The notes under the pieces are model-generated. The model was not told the DNA's origin and ran no database searches. It saw only the letters and a program-made list of their open reading frames with translations. The position numbers and the translations under genes were made by a program. A stretch of DNA of 64,000 nucleotides. Origin: Larix kaempferi. Its lineage: Eukaryota; Streptophyta; Pinopsida; Pinales; Pinaceae. The stretch spans positions 7,076,501 to 7,140,500 of the forward strand of contig BSBM01000592.1 of assembly GCA_027924585.1 (NCBI GenBank). Direction: 5' to 3'. Every line of letters starts with the position of its first letter. Position 1 is the first letter of the stretch. Below are positions 52,806-63,565 of this stretch, in pieces.

Positions 52806-53890
52806 CGTAATTCATTGACTAGTTAAATCTCACTATATAAATATATGCTACTTGATTATAGATTATACAACTTGGTTATTGGACCATGTAAGTATGCCCC
52901 TTGATTTTGGTTCGGTCCAGATCTTTAATCTTTAAATTAATGATGTAATAACATTTTGTATTTGTGATGAACTGTTACCAGTTCTTTATGTGTGGGAATG
53001 GGAATATTTGTTTTTGATAAAATAGGTATCAGATCATAAGTCTGTTTCAAGCTTACTCATTTTTATACTATTTGATTCACTAATATGAACCAATAGTATG
53101 GTTGTTTTAGTTGAAAAAAAAAAGTATGCCCTGGCAGAAAAAGGACTTACACATCCTTACTCTCTCTCTCTCTATATCCTTACTCTACATATGAGACGGG
53201 CGAATGCTTATTTGTCGCCTATTAACCCTATCTTCTCCTAATTCATTGACTAGTTAAATCTCACTATATAAATATATGCTACTTGATTATAGATTATACA
53301 ACTTGGTTATTGGACTATGTAAGTATGCCCCTTGATTTTGGTTCAGTCCAGATCTTTAATCTTTAAATTAATGATGTAATAGCATTTTGTATTTGTGATG
53401 AACTGTTACCAGTTCTTTATGTATGGGAATGGGAATATCTGTTTTTGATAAAATAGGTATCAGATCATACAACTTGGTTATTGGACTATGTAAGTATGCC
53501 CCTTGATTTTGGTTCAGTCCAGATCTTTAATCTTTAAATTAATGATGTAATAACATTTTGTATTTGTGATGAACTGTTACCAGTTCTTTATGTATGGGAA
53601 TGGGAATATCTGTTTTTAATAAAATAGGTATCAGATCATAAGTATGTTTCAAGCTTACTCATTTTTATACTATTTGATTCACTAATATGAACCAATAGTA
53701 TGATTGTTTTACTCATTTTTATACTATTTGATTCACTAATATGAACCAATAGTATGATTGTTTTAGCTGAAAAAAAAAAAAATATGCCCTGCCAGGAAAA
53801 GGACTTACACATCCTTTCTCTCTCTCTATATATCGTTACTCTACATATGAGACGGGCGAATGCTTATTTGTCGCCTATTAACCCTATCTT
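52806..53890. repeat. Nested tandem duplications upstream of the pseudouridine synthase gene
   Basis: A 431-base unit (52806-53236) is repeated from 53237. The second copy is enlarged by a 171-base internal duplication (53296-53466 and 53467-53637) and a 54-base one (53656 and 53710). Both large units end with gacttacacatcc, a CT run, tatata, then catatgagacgggcgaatg and attaaccctatctt. The last copy abuts the gene, so the unit appears to contain its promoter-proximal sequence. Low divergence suggests recent events. Confidence 0.85.
53827..53833 (+). promoter_or_regulatory. Candidate TATA box of the pseudouridine synthase gene
   Basis: tatatat directly after a CT-rich run (ctttctctctctc), 162 bases before the chosen ATG. 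Pyrimidine tracts near the start site are common in plant promoters. The same block occurs in the upstream repeat copy at about 53160-53185, reading ctctctatatcc. Confidence 0.35.
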
Positions 53891-53994
53891 AACCTCTCTT
53901 ATAAACAGGAACCTGAAGAAAGCTGCGTTGAGTGGAAAGGAAGGCATATACCCTGCACGGTGAGCAAACGAATAATATAGAAATCTCAATATCA

Positions 53995-56379
53995 ATGGAA
54001 AACGAGCAAGCTCTTTCAGAGAAAGGCCCGGAGGATCCCATTCCCAGTCTGGACAAGTCCAGTTTGGCCACAAATGGAGAAAAATCCACCGTTGCAGGGG
54101 AAAAACCCACATCGGTGGAGGAGGAATCAGTTGTGGTAAGAACTGATGATATCATAAACATCCACATCAATGAAAGCTCAGCGCAAGCTGATGCCCTGGC
54201 AGGCATTCAAGATTCATGCTTGGGACATCCTTCCACAGCCGATGCTCTGAACCCGAATAGGAAAAGGCCCAGAGACCAGCCAGAGATGGCTCAGCCTGAA
54301 CACCCACCAAATACAGAGCCAGAAATGCTGGAAAAAACACCAGATATAGAAGAAGAAAAAAAGGCTACAAAGGTCGCAAAGATCACTGAAGAAGAAGATG
54401 ACGCAGATGAAACGAGAGAAGAGGGGCCTCCCCCACGCCATCCTAAGCCCAAGAGGAGGAAAATAGCCATTTTTGTAGCATATTGTGGGATTGGGTATCA
54501 GGGGATGCAGAGGAATCCGGGGGCTAAAACAATAGAGGGTGATTTGGAGGAGGCTTTGTTCAAGGCTGGCGCAATCTCGCAAGACCAGTATGGGGACCCC
54601 AGGAAAGTGGACTGGATGAGGTCTGCCAGGACAGACAAGGGGGTGAGTGCTGTTGGGCAGGTGGTTTCTGGGAGATTTTTCATAGACCCACCAGGGTTTA
54701 CGGAGAGGGTCAATTCCCACCTCCCTGAGCAGATTAGGGTTCTTGGATACAAGAGGGTAACTGCATCATTCAGTGCCAAGAAGTTCTGTGACAGAAGAAG
54801 GTATGAATATGTTATCCCTGTTTTTGCTTTGGATCCTTCTGCTCATAGGGATAGGGAGAGTGTTTTGGCCAGCGAGGGCAAGGAGGGTGCTCTAGTTAAG
54901 TGCTTAGAGTGCTCTGAGAGAGGCAGGAAGGTCGCTGGGCTCATGGGTAGAAAAAATGAAAATGGTAAGCTATTGGAAGCCGTGAATAATGATGATTTGA
55001 ATGAGAAAACTTTGACAGAACATGAACAGATAGAAAAGATTATAGATATGCACAATTCAGAAAAAAATTCCCAACTTGAAAATGTATCTGTCCCAGTAAA
55101 TTGTGATGTCAGTTGTGACAAGAACCCAAACGTGGAGACAACAGCATTGGTTTCCGAGTTACATTCGGAGCAAGCTGTTTCCCAAGAAGTGCCTGAACTT
55201 GAGAACAGTTCACTAGGGTTAGCTCCTGAAACTGCCAATGCTAGTTTTGAGAAAAACCCAAATGAAGGATTGAACTGCTCCCAGACAATCACATTGGTTC
55301 CTAATTCGAACTTGGAACAAACTTTTCCACGGGGAGGATCTGAACATAATAATAATTTGCGTCCGCAGACCGATGGTGCACCTGCGAAGAGCAGCTTCCA
55401 ATATGGAGAGAAGGAAAGGGATCGCTTCAACAGAATCCTGAAGCAGTTTGTTGGGACTCATAATTTCCACAATTTAACGACCCGCATTAAAGCAGAAGAT
55501 CCAGCTGCAAATCGGTACATTCTGTCATTTGAGGCCAGTGATATTTTTACTATTAATGGCATAGATTTTGTGAAATGCACAGTTGTTGGTCAGAGCTTTG
55601 TGCTTCACCAGATACGAAAAATGATAGGCCTGGCTATTGCGGTGATGCGGAATTGTGCTCCTGAGTCCATAATAGCCAGAGCTCTGAGAAAGTAAGTTTA
55701 TTTTTGTTTTCCAGTTTTTGAAAATTTGAAGGAATAAAATGATAGGGTTTATAAAAAAAGCACCAGTTAGCAATTTTAATTTTTTGAATTGATTTTGATT
55801 TCTTCAGTTTTGAAGATTTGAAGGAATAAAATGATAGGGTTTTTAAAGGAAGTACTGGGGGGATTGGTTCTGCATGTTTTCAAGTCTATGGACTTGTTAA
55901 TTAAAAGCATATTCCTGGATTTTTTTTATTATTCTTTTTGGCTTTTGTGATTGTGTGCAATATCAGTAGCAGCTTTTGATTTCTGTCTGCCTAAATCTCA
56001 TTTCTTACAAATGTTTTAACTTTTCTGGGGCTTTCTGCTCAGGGATGTGCATATGAATGTGCCCACAGCTCCTGAGTTAGGGTTGTTTCTGGACGAGAGC
56101 TTCTTCCCTGCTTACAACCAGAAATGGCAAGCTACGCACGAGGATATCTCTCTGAAAGAATTTGAGCAGCAAATAATTGAGTTCAAGCAGAAGTATATTT
56201 ATACTCACATAGCATCCACTGAAGTTAAGGATGGAGTAGTAGCCGTTTGGTTGCATTCTCTCAATCATCGGAACTACGTTGAGTTTGCTGGTGAAAGGGA
56301 AGCAGAAAATGTTCAGAATGGGGCAGAATCTATTCCACCCAAGGCAAACATGTCTGACATGGAAATGCTTGAAAGTTAA
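53995..56379 (+). CDS. tRNA pseudouridine synthase, PUS1/TruA family
   Basis: The gene has two coding exons (53995-55691 and 56043-56379), 677 residues. It converts uridine to pseudouridine in tRNA and possibly other RNAs. Residues 1-150 are acidic and low-complexity with an NLS-like HPKPKRRK at about 149-156. The catalytic domain starts at about 153 (KIAIFVAYCGIGYQGMQ) and has the signature SARTDKGVSAVGQ with the catalytic Asp at 214. RRYEYVIPVFALDP follows at 268-281. An acidic insert of about 190 residues (282-470) separates it from the second half: FVGTHNFHNLTT (about 485), CTVVGQSFVLHQIRKMIGL (about 528-546) and, in exon 2, VPTAPELGLFLDESFFPAY. The start at 53995 is the first ATG in frame; an in-frame GTG at 53932 precedes it. 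The frame is intact. Plant PUS1-like proteins are usually shorter, so the insert and N-terminal tail are extra. Nuclear location is inferred from the NLS-like stretch. Confidence 0.93.
55692..56042 (+). other. Intron of the pseudouridine synthase gene
   Basis: A 351-base intron with donor aaa|gtaagttt and acceptor tttctgctcag|g. It joins AA and G into a Lys codon so that LRK continues into DVHMNVPTAPE. It is T-rich and contains a duplicated gaagatttgaaggaataaaatgata-like word at about 55720 and 55813. Confidence 0.92.
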
Positions 56380-57672
56380 CTCATACCAATGCAAATTAGG
56401 TATCTCATTTCATGGTTCCTGCATTTCGCTGCTGCTTCTTTTGCGAGAGAATTTCTTACCTGGAGAACCTGGTTTAAAAGTGGCGTATATTTTGAACTGA
56501 ATTCCTGGTCACATCTTTGCAGCTCACCTTGTACTCTTTGAGGCTCCACCCTTCCTGCGTGCTTACTTTTTCTCTTAGTTCTTTTGCTAGCTTTCTTTAT
56601 TGGCAATGCATTTTTACTTCTGTTTTTATGCTTTCTAAGGCTGTTCTATTTCTTACAGGCAAAGTAAGATGATGAGATTACAAACCTATGTAAATGGGGG
56701 AGCGGAAAATTATAAGTTGATGTTGATTTTTGAAGAAAAGTATTATACGACACCTCTGAAGAGAGTGCTATTTTCTTTGACATTCTTTAGCCATGGATAT
56801 TTTGACATCTACTGGTGCAACATTCACCAGCAAACCATTTTTTGATGAGTTCTACAAGATATTGCTTTATATATACACATACACACCACACCTTAAGACC
56901 ATGGCTTTCTAACATACAGGGGTTGCATGTGCAAAGTGATTGAACTGCTGGGAACATTTACTATATTTATGCATAAGAGTGCGGTACAGAATGTTCAATT
57001 GTTTTTTAATATGGAACTTATTGTATTTTAACTTTTTCACTTCAGATATGTCTCTTTTCTTCATATTGTATGTAAAACATGACAATGATCTGGTCCCTAG
57101 TATTTTTTTTGCTGATTTCAACTGGAGTCAGGGTTTTAATTTCCTTAAAATTTTCAGGAATTTTAACTTAAAAAGATGTAGATTTAAATATTCGGCCGAG
57201 GAGAAGACTCTGCATGAGGTATGTGCGAATTCTTTTGTCCACTGCATGAATACATACCAAAAGTCAAGCATTCAATAGTGAAAAGTGGTTGTTGTGAATG
57301 CTGACAGACTTTGAAGTATAGGCAGATTCTTCTGTCGTTATTTGAAAATGGAGATTGTAATATCAAATATAATTTTGCTTATGCTTCGTTTTTTCGTTGT
57401 TTAAAAGTCGGGCTTCAGCTATTTGGATGCCCTGTTATGGTAACAATTCAAGCCCAAATGAAGTTTAAACAAATGAGCAATTACATACATTAAGCTGCTA
57501 AGCTTGACATTAGGGAGGGACTTCCTTAGCAGTAAAATAGCATGGGTGTTCTGCCATTTCTTGATTTAATTGTAAGGAAGCATGGCGTTTGGCCCATCAG
57601 TATTGGAGACTTGATTATTTCATAGTAAATGAAAACAAAGGCTAAAGATGCAAGCATCGAAAGTGTTTAGGA
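56380..57672 (+). other. 3' flank of the pseudouridine synthase gene
   Basis: It begins with the 3' UTR (stop TAA at 56377-56379), then T-rich DNA without a convincing further exon or gene. An open frame at 56940-57278 has Phe-rich sequence with no recognisable domain and is probably chance. Confidence 0.5.
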
Positions 57673-58005
57673 TATTGGCAGTTACATCATCTATGGAATG
57701 AGCAGTTTCCATTTGTATATGGAATGCATAAAGCAATGTTCGGATTGCATTTTAGAAACAGAACTGTTTCCCTGTTGTATCCTCAATTTTAGGGGCAGAG
57801 CTGTTTCTATGTCTGTACATTCTTTATAAAAGAAAAGAAAACAAGAAGGTTGACAATGAGTTGTGCCCATAGAATAAAATACGTTTTTGTAGCTTTCTGT
57901 GCTTCTTTGCTATGGTTCTGTGATATTAAATTTCATTTTGCTGCTTAATATTTCTGCACTGTAGATTTATTTCCATTTGCTGCAGGTGGCTCTCAAGCTT
58001 TAACA
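57673..58005 (+). repeat. 5' LTR of TE-E
   Basis: About 333 bases ending in agctttaaca before the PBS. It contains ttctttataaaagaaaag (TATA-like, about 57820). Homology to 61396-61693 is clear but broken by indels. The left boundary is approximate. Confidence 0.65.
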
Positions 58006-58007
58006 AT

Positions 58008-58021
58008 TGGTGTCAAAGTGG
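58008..58021 (+). promoter_or_regulatory. Decayed primer-binding site of TE-E
   Basis: tggtgtcaaagtgg corresponds to the copia consensus TGGTATCAGAGCGG with three substitutions. Confidence 0.65.
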
Positions 58022-58900
58022 TTCTCGGTTTCAAAGGGATGCCTTTGTCGCATAGTTGAGGAAACTTGGTTCATGGAATTTTGGGTCACTAAGGGCTTGT
58101 TTTGAGGTCTTGATTGGGGAGTAGACAGATCTGATTGTCTAGGTTAAGGAGCTGAAACTGGACTGTTGTATCGTGGTAGTGATTTTGAGGTAGCCAGCTT
58201 CAATGAGAGGTTGGGAAGATCTCCGTAGTAAGAGTGGATCCAAGGAGAAAGAAAAACAAATAAGGAGGATTTGTTTGTTGGGATTTCTAGTTGTGAGGGA
58301 AACATGTATTTTACTTATGCATGTTTGTTAACCAATGTCCATTGAGAGGCATTGTTGATTGATTCATGAGATCCCTTTCATATAATTCCTCATGGGGGAG
58401 TTGTTCGAGGATAATGAGGAATCGCAGAGGCAAAATCTTTTATGGAGATAATTTCAATGATGAAATTGTTGAACATGGCAGTGTAGAAATCGAATACAGA
58501 GATGGATCTGTGAAGTGGATATCGAATATGTAACATATGTCAAGATTGGAACAAAACTTACTTTCATTGAACCAAATCATTAACATCGGTGTTGATACAA
58601 TTTTCTTTAGAGGGGCTATGGTTTTGGTTAAAGGGTGTTTTGCTTGGAACTTTGAACAAGTTGGAAGTGACTATAGTTATGGATAATGACAATGCAACAT
58701 CAACGGAAAATACCAAATCTACGATGTTGTGGCATTGTTGGATGAGGTATCTTTGTGAAATGAACTTACAAGAGCTATGCACTAAGAAGATTGCCGTTGG
58801 AATTAACGATATGAAGCTCTTTTTAGTGTTGTGCCATGTTTGCTATAAAAGTAGATGGTTAAATTTGCTTTTTTAGTAATAGCAAAGCTCAAGAGGTGCT
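58022..58900 (+). pseudogene. TE-E gag and pre-integrase region, unreadable
   Basis: The position corresponds to copia gag and protease. Short traces are all that remain, for example LWHCWMRYLCEMNLQELC near 58725-58780, similar to the LWHxRLGH pre-integrase motif. Otherwise no frame is longer than about 95 codons. Confidence 0.4.
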
Positions 58901-59817
58901 AGAGTTGTTGCCTCTAGGTATTTGTAGGCCCTATGGATGTGGTGTCCATTAGAGGATCTCACTACTTTATTATTATTGATCACTTTCCACATAAGTCATG
59001 GGTTTACTTCACAAGGAAGAAAAGAGACGTTTGAAGTCTTTAAAATATTTGTTTCGTGAATGCTTTGAGTAGTGACAATGGTGGTGAGTATTGTTTCAAG
59101 GAGTTCAAGCTTTTTTGTGTGTGCAAATTTCAAGGTATTATTGTAAGGTAGTAGATTACACATTTTTGAGCAAAATGGTGGTGTGGAGAGTTTGAATCAA
59201 ACCTTGATGGAGAAAGCATAGAGCATGAAAGTGAATGTTGGTTAGAGAAAAAGCTTTTGGGTTGAAATTGTTGCTACAACAAATAATTGGACCAAAGATC
59301 ACCTAGTATTGTTTAACAAACATGCATAAGTAAAATAGACAACAGATGAGGCTTGGAGTGGAGAGAAGTTGTCTATTTCACATCTTAAGGTTTTTGGGTG
59401 TGAGGCTTACATGCATGTATCCAAGAGGAACAAGAAAAGATTGACAACAAATCAATGAAGTTTATCTTTATTGGATATTTAGAATGGGTCAAGGGCTACA
59501 ACTTGTGGATTTTGTTTGAGCAACAACATACCAATAGTCAGAATGTGATCTTCAAGGAGAAATATTGTGAAGATCAACATGAAGAATTTTTACAAGTAGA
59601 AAAGGTACAACATGTTGTGATTCTAGGTTTGCAATCTAGTGTTGAAGATCAAGTTGAACAATGGTTAGAGGAGTTGGACACTAAAATGAGTGAAGAAAAT
59701 TTGTCGCAAGGGCCAAACGAAAATGTGCGTCCTAAACATGATCAACTTGATAAGGTGAAGACTTCAAGGAGGAGCCTTATTGAGCGAAAGAGCCTTGACA
59801 AGCATGGCTTTGAGTGA
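58901..59817 (+). pseudogene. TE-E integrase relic
   Basis: GPMDVVSIRGSHYFIIIDHF near 58925-58985 is the start of the copia integrase core (first Asp in GPMDV, second in IIDHF). Further pieces include SVWYFTRKKRD-like sequence and the stretch after the core, FIFIGYLEWVKGYNLWILF and NVIFKEKYCEDQHEE (59455-59600). A 120-codon open end (59455-59817) is acidic and basic linker sequence before RT. Several stops and a frameshift are present. Confidence 0.75.
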
Positions 59818-59929
59818 ACTAATTTTAATCTTCATTTTCCCTTCCATGGGTGATGAGCAAATAAATGTTAAAGGCTCTTAATTGTGATAGGTCCCTTTGC
59901 CAGAAGGAACAAATGAAGGCCTCAGAAAA

Positions 59930-61265
59930 GAACTAGATTTGACATTTATAGAATTTGCCTAAAGGAGTGCAGTGGGATGTAAATATGTGTTCAAGAAGTA
60001 TATTGTAAATGGTTGTGGAGTGGTATATGGTTTGATTGGTAGAAAATGCATATTTTCAAGTAGAGGGTGTTGATTATGGGGAGACCTCAAATGACCAACA
60101 TAGCCTTTAATAGGTCAATTGTTGGCATTAGCAACAACTTATGAATTGAAAGTGGAGTAAATGGATGTGAAGACAAGATTTCTTTATCATGAGCTTAAAT
60201 AAGAAATTTCCATGAAGAAACTAAAAGGATCTATGGTAGAAGGGAGAGAAGACATTGTGTGTTGGTTGAAGTGATCATCACGTGGCTTGAAGTAGTGCCT
60301 AAGATAGTGGTGCCAACTATTTGAAAAATATGTTGTGAAAGGAATGATGTAGACCATTGTGTTTACTTCAAACAATAAGGTAATAACTACATTATTTTGG
60401 GCTTATATGTTGATATTATTTGATTAGGAATTGTAGGAAACTAGCAAGGAAACTGAGTCCCAATTGTCATGTGAGTTTGACATGGACTTATGTGAGTTGT
60501 ACTATTGTTTGGGAATCGAGGTGAAGAGAAACTGTGAAAACAAGGTGTTGTAGATCAACTAAAGAAAGTATGTGGCAAAAATACTTGAGCTCTTTAAGAT
60601 GGATAAGAGTAAATCAACTTGCACTGCATCTCAAGTGGGTGTGTGTTTGTTGACTAACACGAGTCCCAAGAGTAGATAGGAGGAAGAGGTGATGGAAAAA
60701 GTGCCATATGTTAGTGCGGTTGGTAGCGTTATGCATGCAACATAGTGCACAAGACTAGATATTGCACACAAAATGGATGTTGTCAATAGGTGCATGGAAA
60801 ATCTAGGGAGAGATCATTGGACCATTGTCAAGAGGATCTGCACCAATGATTTTGCTATTTGCTATTTGCAATTAGGGAGATGGAAGCAAGAAGCCTTCCT
60901 ATTTGTTATTTTGCTATTTGCATGGGTTTGTTGGGGCAAGGGATGGGATGTGGACATTGCAAAGTCTAGTGGTGCATATATATTACATTGTTTGAAGACA
61001 TTGTGAGTTGAAGGAAGAAGAAGCAACAGGTGGTTTCCCATTCCATTGTTGAGGAAAAGTACATTGCAACTTCAATGGTTCCAAATGAAGTTGGTTGGTT
61101 TCAATAGTTATGTTAAAATATTGAACTTGAGCATGGGCCCATGCCTATTCATTGTGGCAAGTAGAGTGCAATTGCGTTGGAAAAGAATCCCAAGTTTCAT
61201 TCATGGAAAACGCATATGAGGTTGACATTCCACTGTATTAGTGAGGTGGTGGGCTCCAGTGACGT
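59930..61265 (+). pseudogene. TE-E reverse transcriptase and RNase H relic
   Basis: Traces in changing frames: CKYVFKKYIVNG, EWMDVKTRFLYHELK, a YVDD-region remnant (WAYMLILFD), CELYYCLGIEVKRN, KYVAKILELFKMDKSKS, VPYVSAVGSVMHA and TRLDIAHKMDVVNR. RNase H end pieces are VSHSIVEEKYIATS and HSWKTHMRLTFHCISE. The catalytic Asp pair appears lost. Stops are frequent. It clearly decayed longer than TE-D. Confidence 0.75.
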
Positions 61266-61395
61266 AACTTATATACTCAAAGTAAGAACTCAAGTAAGAG
61301 TTTTTAACATATTGGAGTGAAGGAAATTTGCTTGGTGTAGAGGTAAAGTGAGGATTCACCTTTGGTTGATGCAACTTCAAGTGAGAGAGTGAGGA

Positions 61396-61693
61396 TATTA
61401 TTGATTGTATCTATGGATTGTGTAATGTTTGGATTGCATTCTTATCTTTTGGAAGCAATGTTGTTTCTCAATTGTATCCTTGATTTTTGGGGTAGTGTTG
61501 TCTCTATATCTATACATTCGTTATAAAAGAAAAGAGAACAAGCAATATATTGATTTGTCCCTAGACATTAAAAGCTTCTTTGTTGCTGTGTGCTTCTTTG
61601 TTATTGTTTTTCTTTCAATAATTTAATTTGTAAGTAAATGTTTGTGTTATAGATTTTTCTCCATTTGTTGTAGGTTGCTTTCAAAGTTTAATA
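61396..61693 (+). repeat. 3' LTR of TE-E
   Basis: About 298 bases, partner of 57673-58005, beginning after the purine-rich tract at 61378-61395 and ending tcaaagtttaata. It includes cattcgttataaaagaaaag. The exact start is uncertain. Confidence 0.65.
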
Positions 61694-61695
61694 GA

Positions 61696-61833
61696 GAGAT
61701 GGTGAATATGTTTAGCGAAATTACTTTGGAGAGCCTTGAAATATAACAAGTTGCCTATTTAAATATGACAAGTTGGAGATGGTGAATATGTTTAGAGAAC
61801 TTACTTTGGAGAGTCTTGAAATATGACAAGTTG
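61696..61833. repeat. 80-bp tandem duplication next to TE-E
   Basis: gagatggtgaatatgtttag recurs at 61696 and 61776. Both are followed by actttggagagxcttgaaatat and acaagttgcc. Two copies only, starting right at the TE-E boundary. Confidence 0.8.
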
Positions 61834-63240
61834 CCTTGAGTCTTGAAATATGCTTGTTTTGTTTTCTAGGCCATATTATATATGATACGAGACATTCCCT
61901 TTTTCATTGAAATTGGACTATGCTATTTAATTTTGGTTGCAAAGGCATATTTTTATGAGATATTAAAATGACTTTTTTTCTTCTTCTGTTGAGAAGGTTG
62001 CAACTTTTATATTTCAAAATGAAAAAGAAAGTTACACTTTGAATGTTTCATAAGCATTGATACCAAAATAAGTTCTATATAAAAAGTTGTTCAAATTGGG
62101 TACCATCTATCTCCTACACAAATATGTTTTAAAGGATCATTTTCTTAAAGTGTACGCTAGGATCTTGTTCTTAGAATATTACATATTAACAAAATAATAT
62201 TGTCATTGTGATCTTGTCTATCTGCCTAACATCTTCATGATAGTCAACTTTATTAGAGAGAAAGAAACATTAATTCAAAACGCAACTAAGAGAGGAATAT
62301 TAAGGCATGATGGTCACCATCCCATCTATGATCTGCATGTGGTAGCACTCCATTTTGACCATGTTGCATATTTAGACAAGCCATCTATAAACCTATTGAA
62401 ATCTTTGACAACATGTGTGAAGCTAAGATTTATTTGAACCTAGTCATTGAATGTTAGATCTGATCCAATTATGGGTGAGAAATAATATTTTGTACCTTGG
62501 AGGTCCCTTTTACCCACTTGATCACCAATTTGGTATCTCCACACACTCGAGGGATGTTCATATTCTTTTGTAGTGCAATCCTTAGCAGTGCTAATCAAGC
62601 CTAAAAATCATCCCAATGGTTAGCATCTCTTCCAAGCCAAACCTTGAAAAAGAAAGTAATGTCGCCACACAAGAAGAAAACACCCCAAACTCCATAAGGT
62701 CTAGACTCCAGGATTACTTTGAATAGCTCCATCAAAAAAACCTAAAGCTCTAAGTTTACTTATCTATATCAATTGATCCAATTTGTTGTTGACACTTTTG
62801 CTTTGATGCTTGTTTGATGTATTCATAAATCATTTCTTGTAATCCATAAATCCTAAGAACTACATCAAGTAAAGCTTTCTGATTAACCACTAAAAATCCC
62901 CCCCCCCCCCTCTTATTTTAAAGCCTTTAATAATAAATGATCCTTCCTAAGTCTTCTTTCTCCCATAATAGTTTTGAAAAAAATTAGCATTTCATCCCTT
63001 GAACCAAGACAATCATTTTCATTTTCATCCATTAGCTAACTAGAGAACCTTAATCATAACCACTTCCTAACTACCTAATGGACCTTCTTTAATGAGGCCA
63101 TGTTACATTTATTCCATTCTAACTACCTATTGGGGCTTATTTAATAATAACCCTAGTGGGCCTAGTCAACTTTACATTGAATGGACACTATAACTACAAT
63201 ATTATTAGACCCTTTCCCCCCTCATTACACCCTTAGTGAG
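61834..63240. other. Unassigned AT-rich DNA with a C13 run
   Basis: No gene, RNA or element is supported. A homopolymer of thirteen C at 62898-62910 is the only sharp feature. Confidence 0.5.
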
Positions 63241-63299
63241 GATACCAACACTCCATATCCCTTTGAAAAGTGCTTCCCTCAATGCTTGTAGTGAGGATG

Positions 63300-63565
63300 C
63301 ACAACCATAAACTAGGGCCCCATGTATGTGTGATTACCATAACACTAAAGTAGTCCAAGTATTTAAGGTCCCATGTACAAGGGCTAGCCACACTGTAGAA
63401 GTAGTCCAAGAAGCTTGCCCATAAACTTGGGTCCCATGTATGAGTGTTGGTCGCAATGTTGAAGTTGTCTTGAAATTTCATCCATAAGCTAGGGTCCCAT
63501 GTACAAGCACTAGTATCAATGGCAAAGTAGTTCGAGAAGCTTGTCCATAAACCTAGGTCCCATGT
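63300..63565. repeat. Degenerate minisatellite, about 60-bp unit, five copies
   Basis: ccataaactagggtcccatgta and variants recur at about 63302, 63358, 63418, 63480 and 63543. tagtccaagaagcttgtcc or similar lies between. On the minus strand the first copies stay open as THTWDPSLW ... FLDYF units, but unit length varies and most copies shift frame. Coding is not supported. Confidence 0.75.

Larger units (their letters stand above)
57673..61693 (+). mobile_element. TE-E: decayed Ty1/copia element
   Basis: A pair of diverged repeats, 57673-58005 and 61396-61693, share cggattgcat, tctatgtctgtacattcttt, ataaaagaaaagaaaaca, tttctccatttgttgtaggt and ctttcaaagtttaa words. The first is followed by attggtgtcaaagtgg, a decayed initiator-Met PBS. 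The second is preceded by the purine-rich agtgagagagtgagga. Between them are remnants of integrase, RT and RNase H with stops in every segment. Ends probably begin TATTGG or TATTAT where TGTTGG would be expected. No target duplication is visible. Confidence 0.8.

Noticed and set aside
53932-53994. Upstream in-frame GTG as start of the pseudouridine synthase
   Set aside because: A plant nuclear gene would start at ATG; the first in-frame ATG is at 53995 and the residues before it are not conserved-looking.
54214-54720. Minus-strand open frame of 168 codons
   Set aside because: It lies fully within the pseudouridine synthase exon in the opposite direction and has no recognisable features.
54843-55430. 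Minus-strand open frame of 195 codons
   Set aside because: It is the antisense of the acidic insert of the pseudouridine synthase; Ser/Phe-rich composition is the expected complement.
56940-57278. Additional gene or exon downstream of the pseudouridine synthase
   Set aside because: Phe/Leu-rich composition follows from T-rich DNA; no domain, no start context, no splice support.
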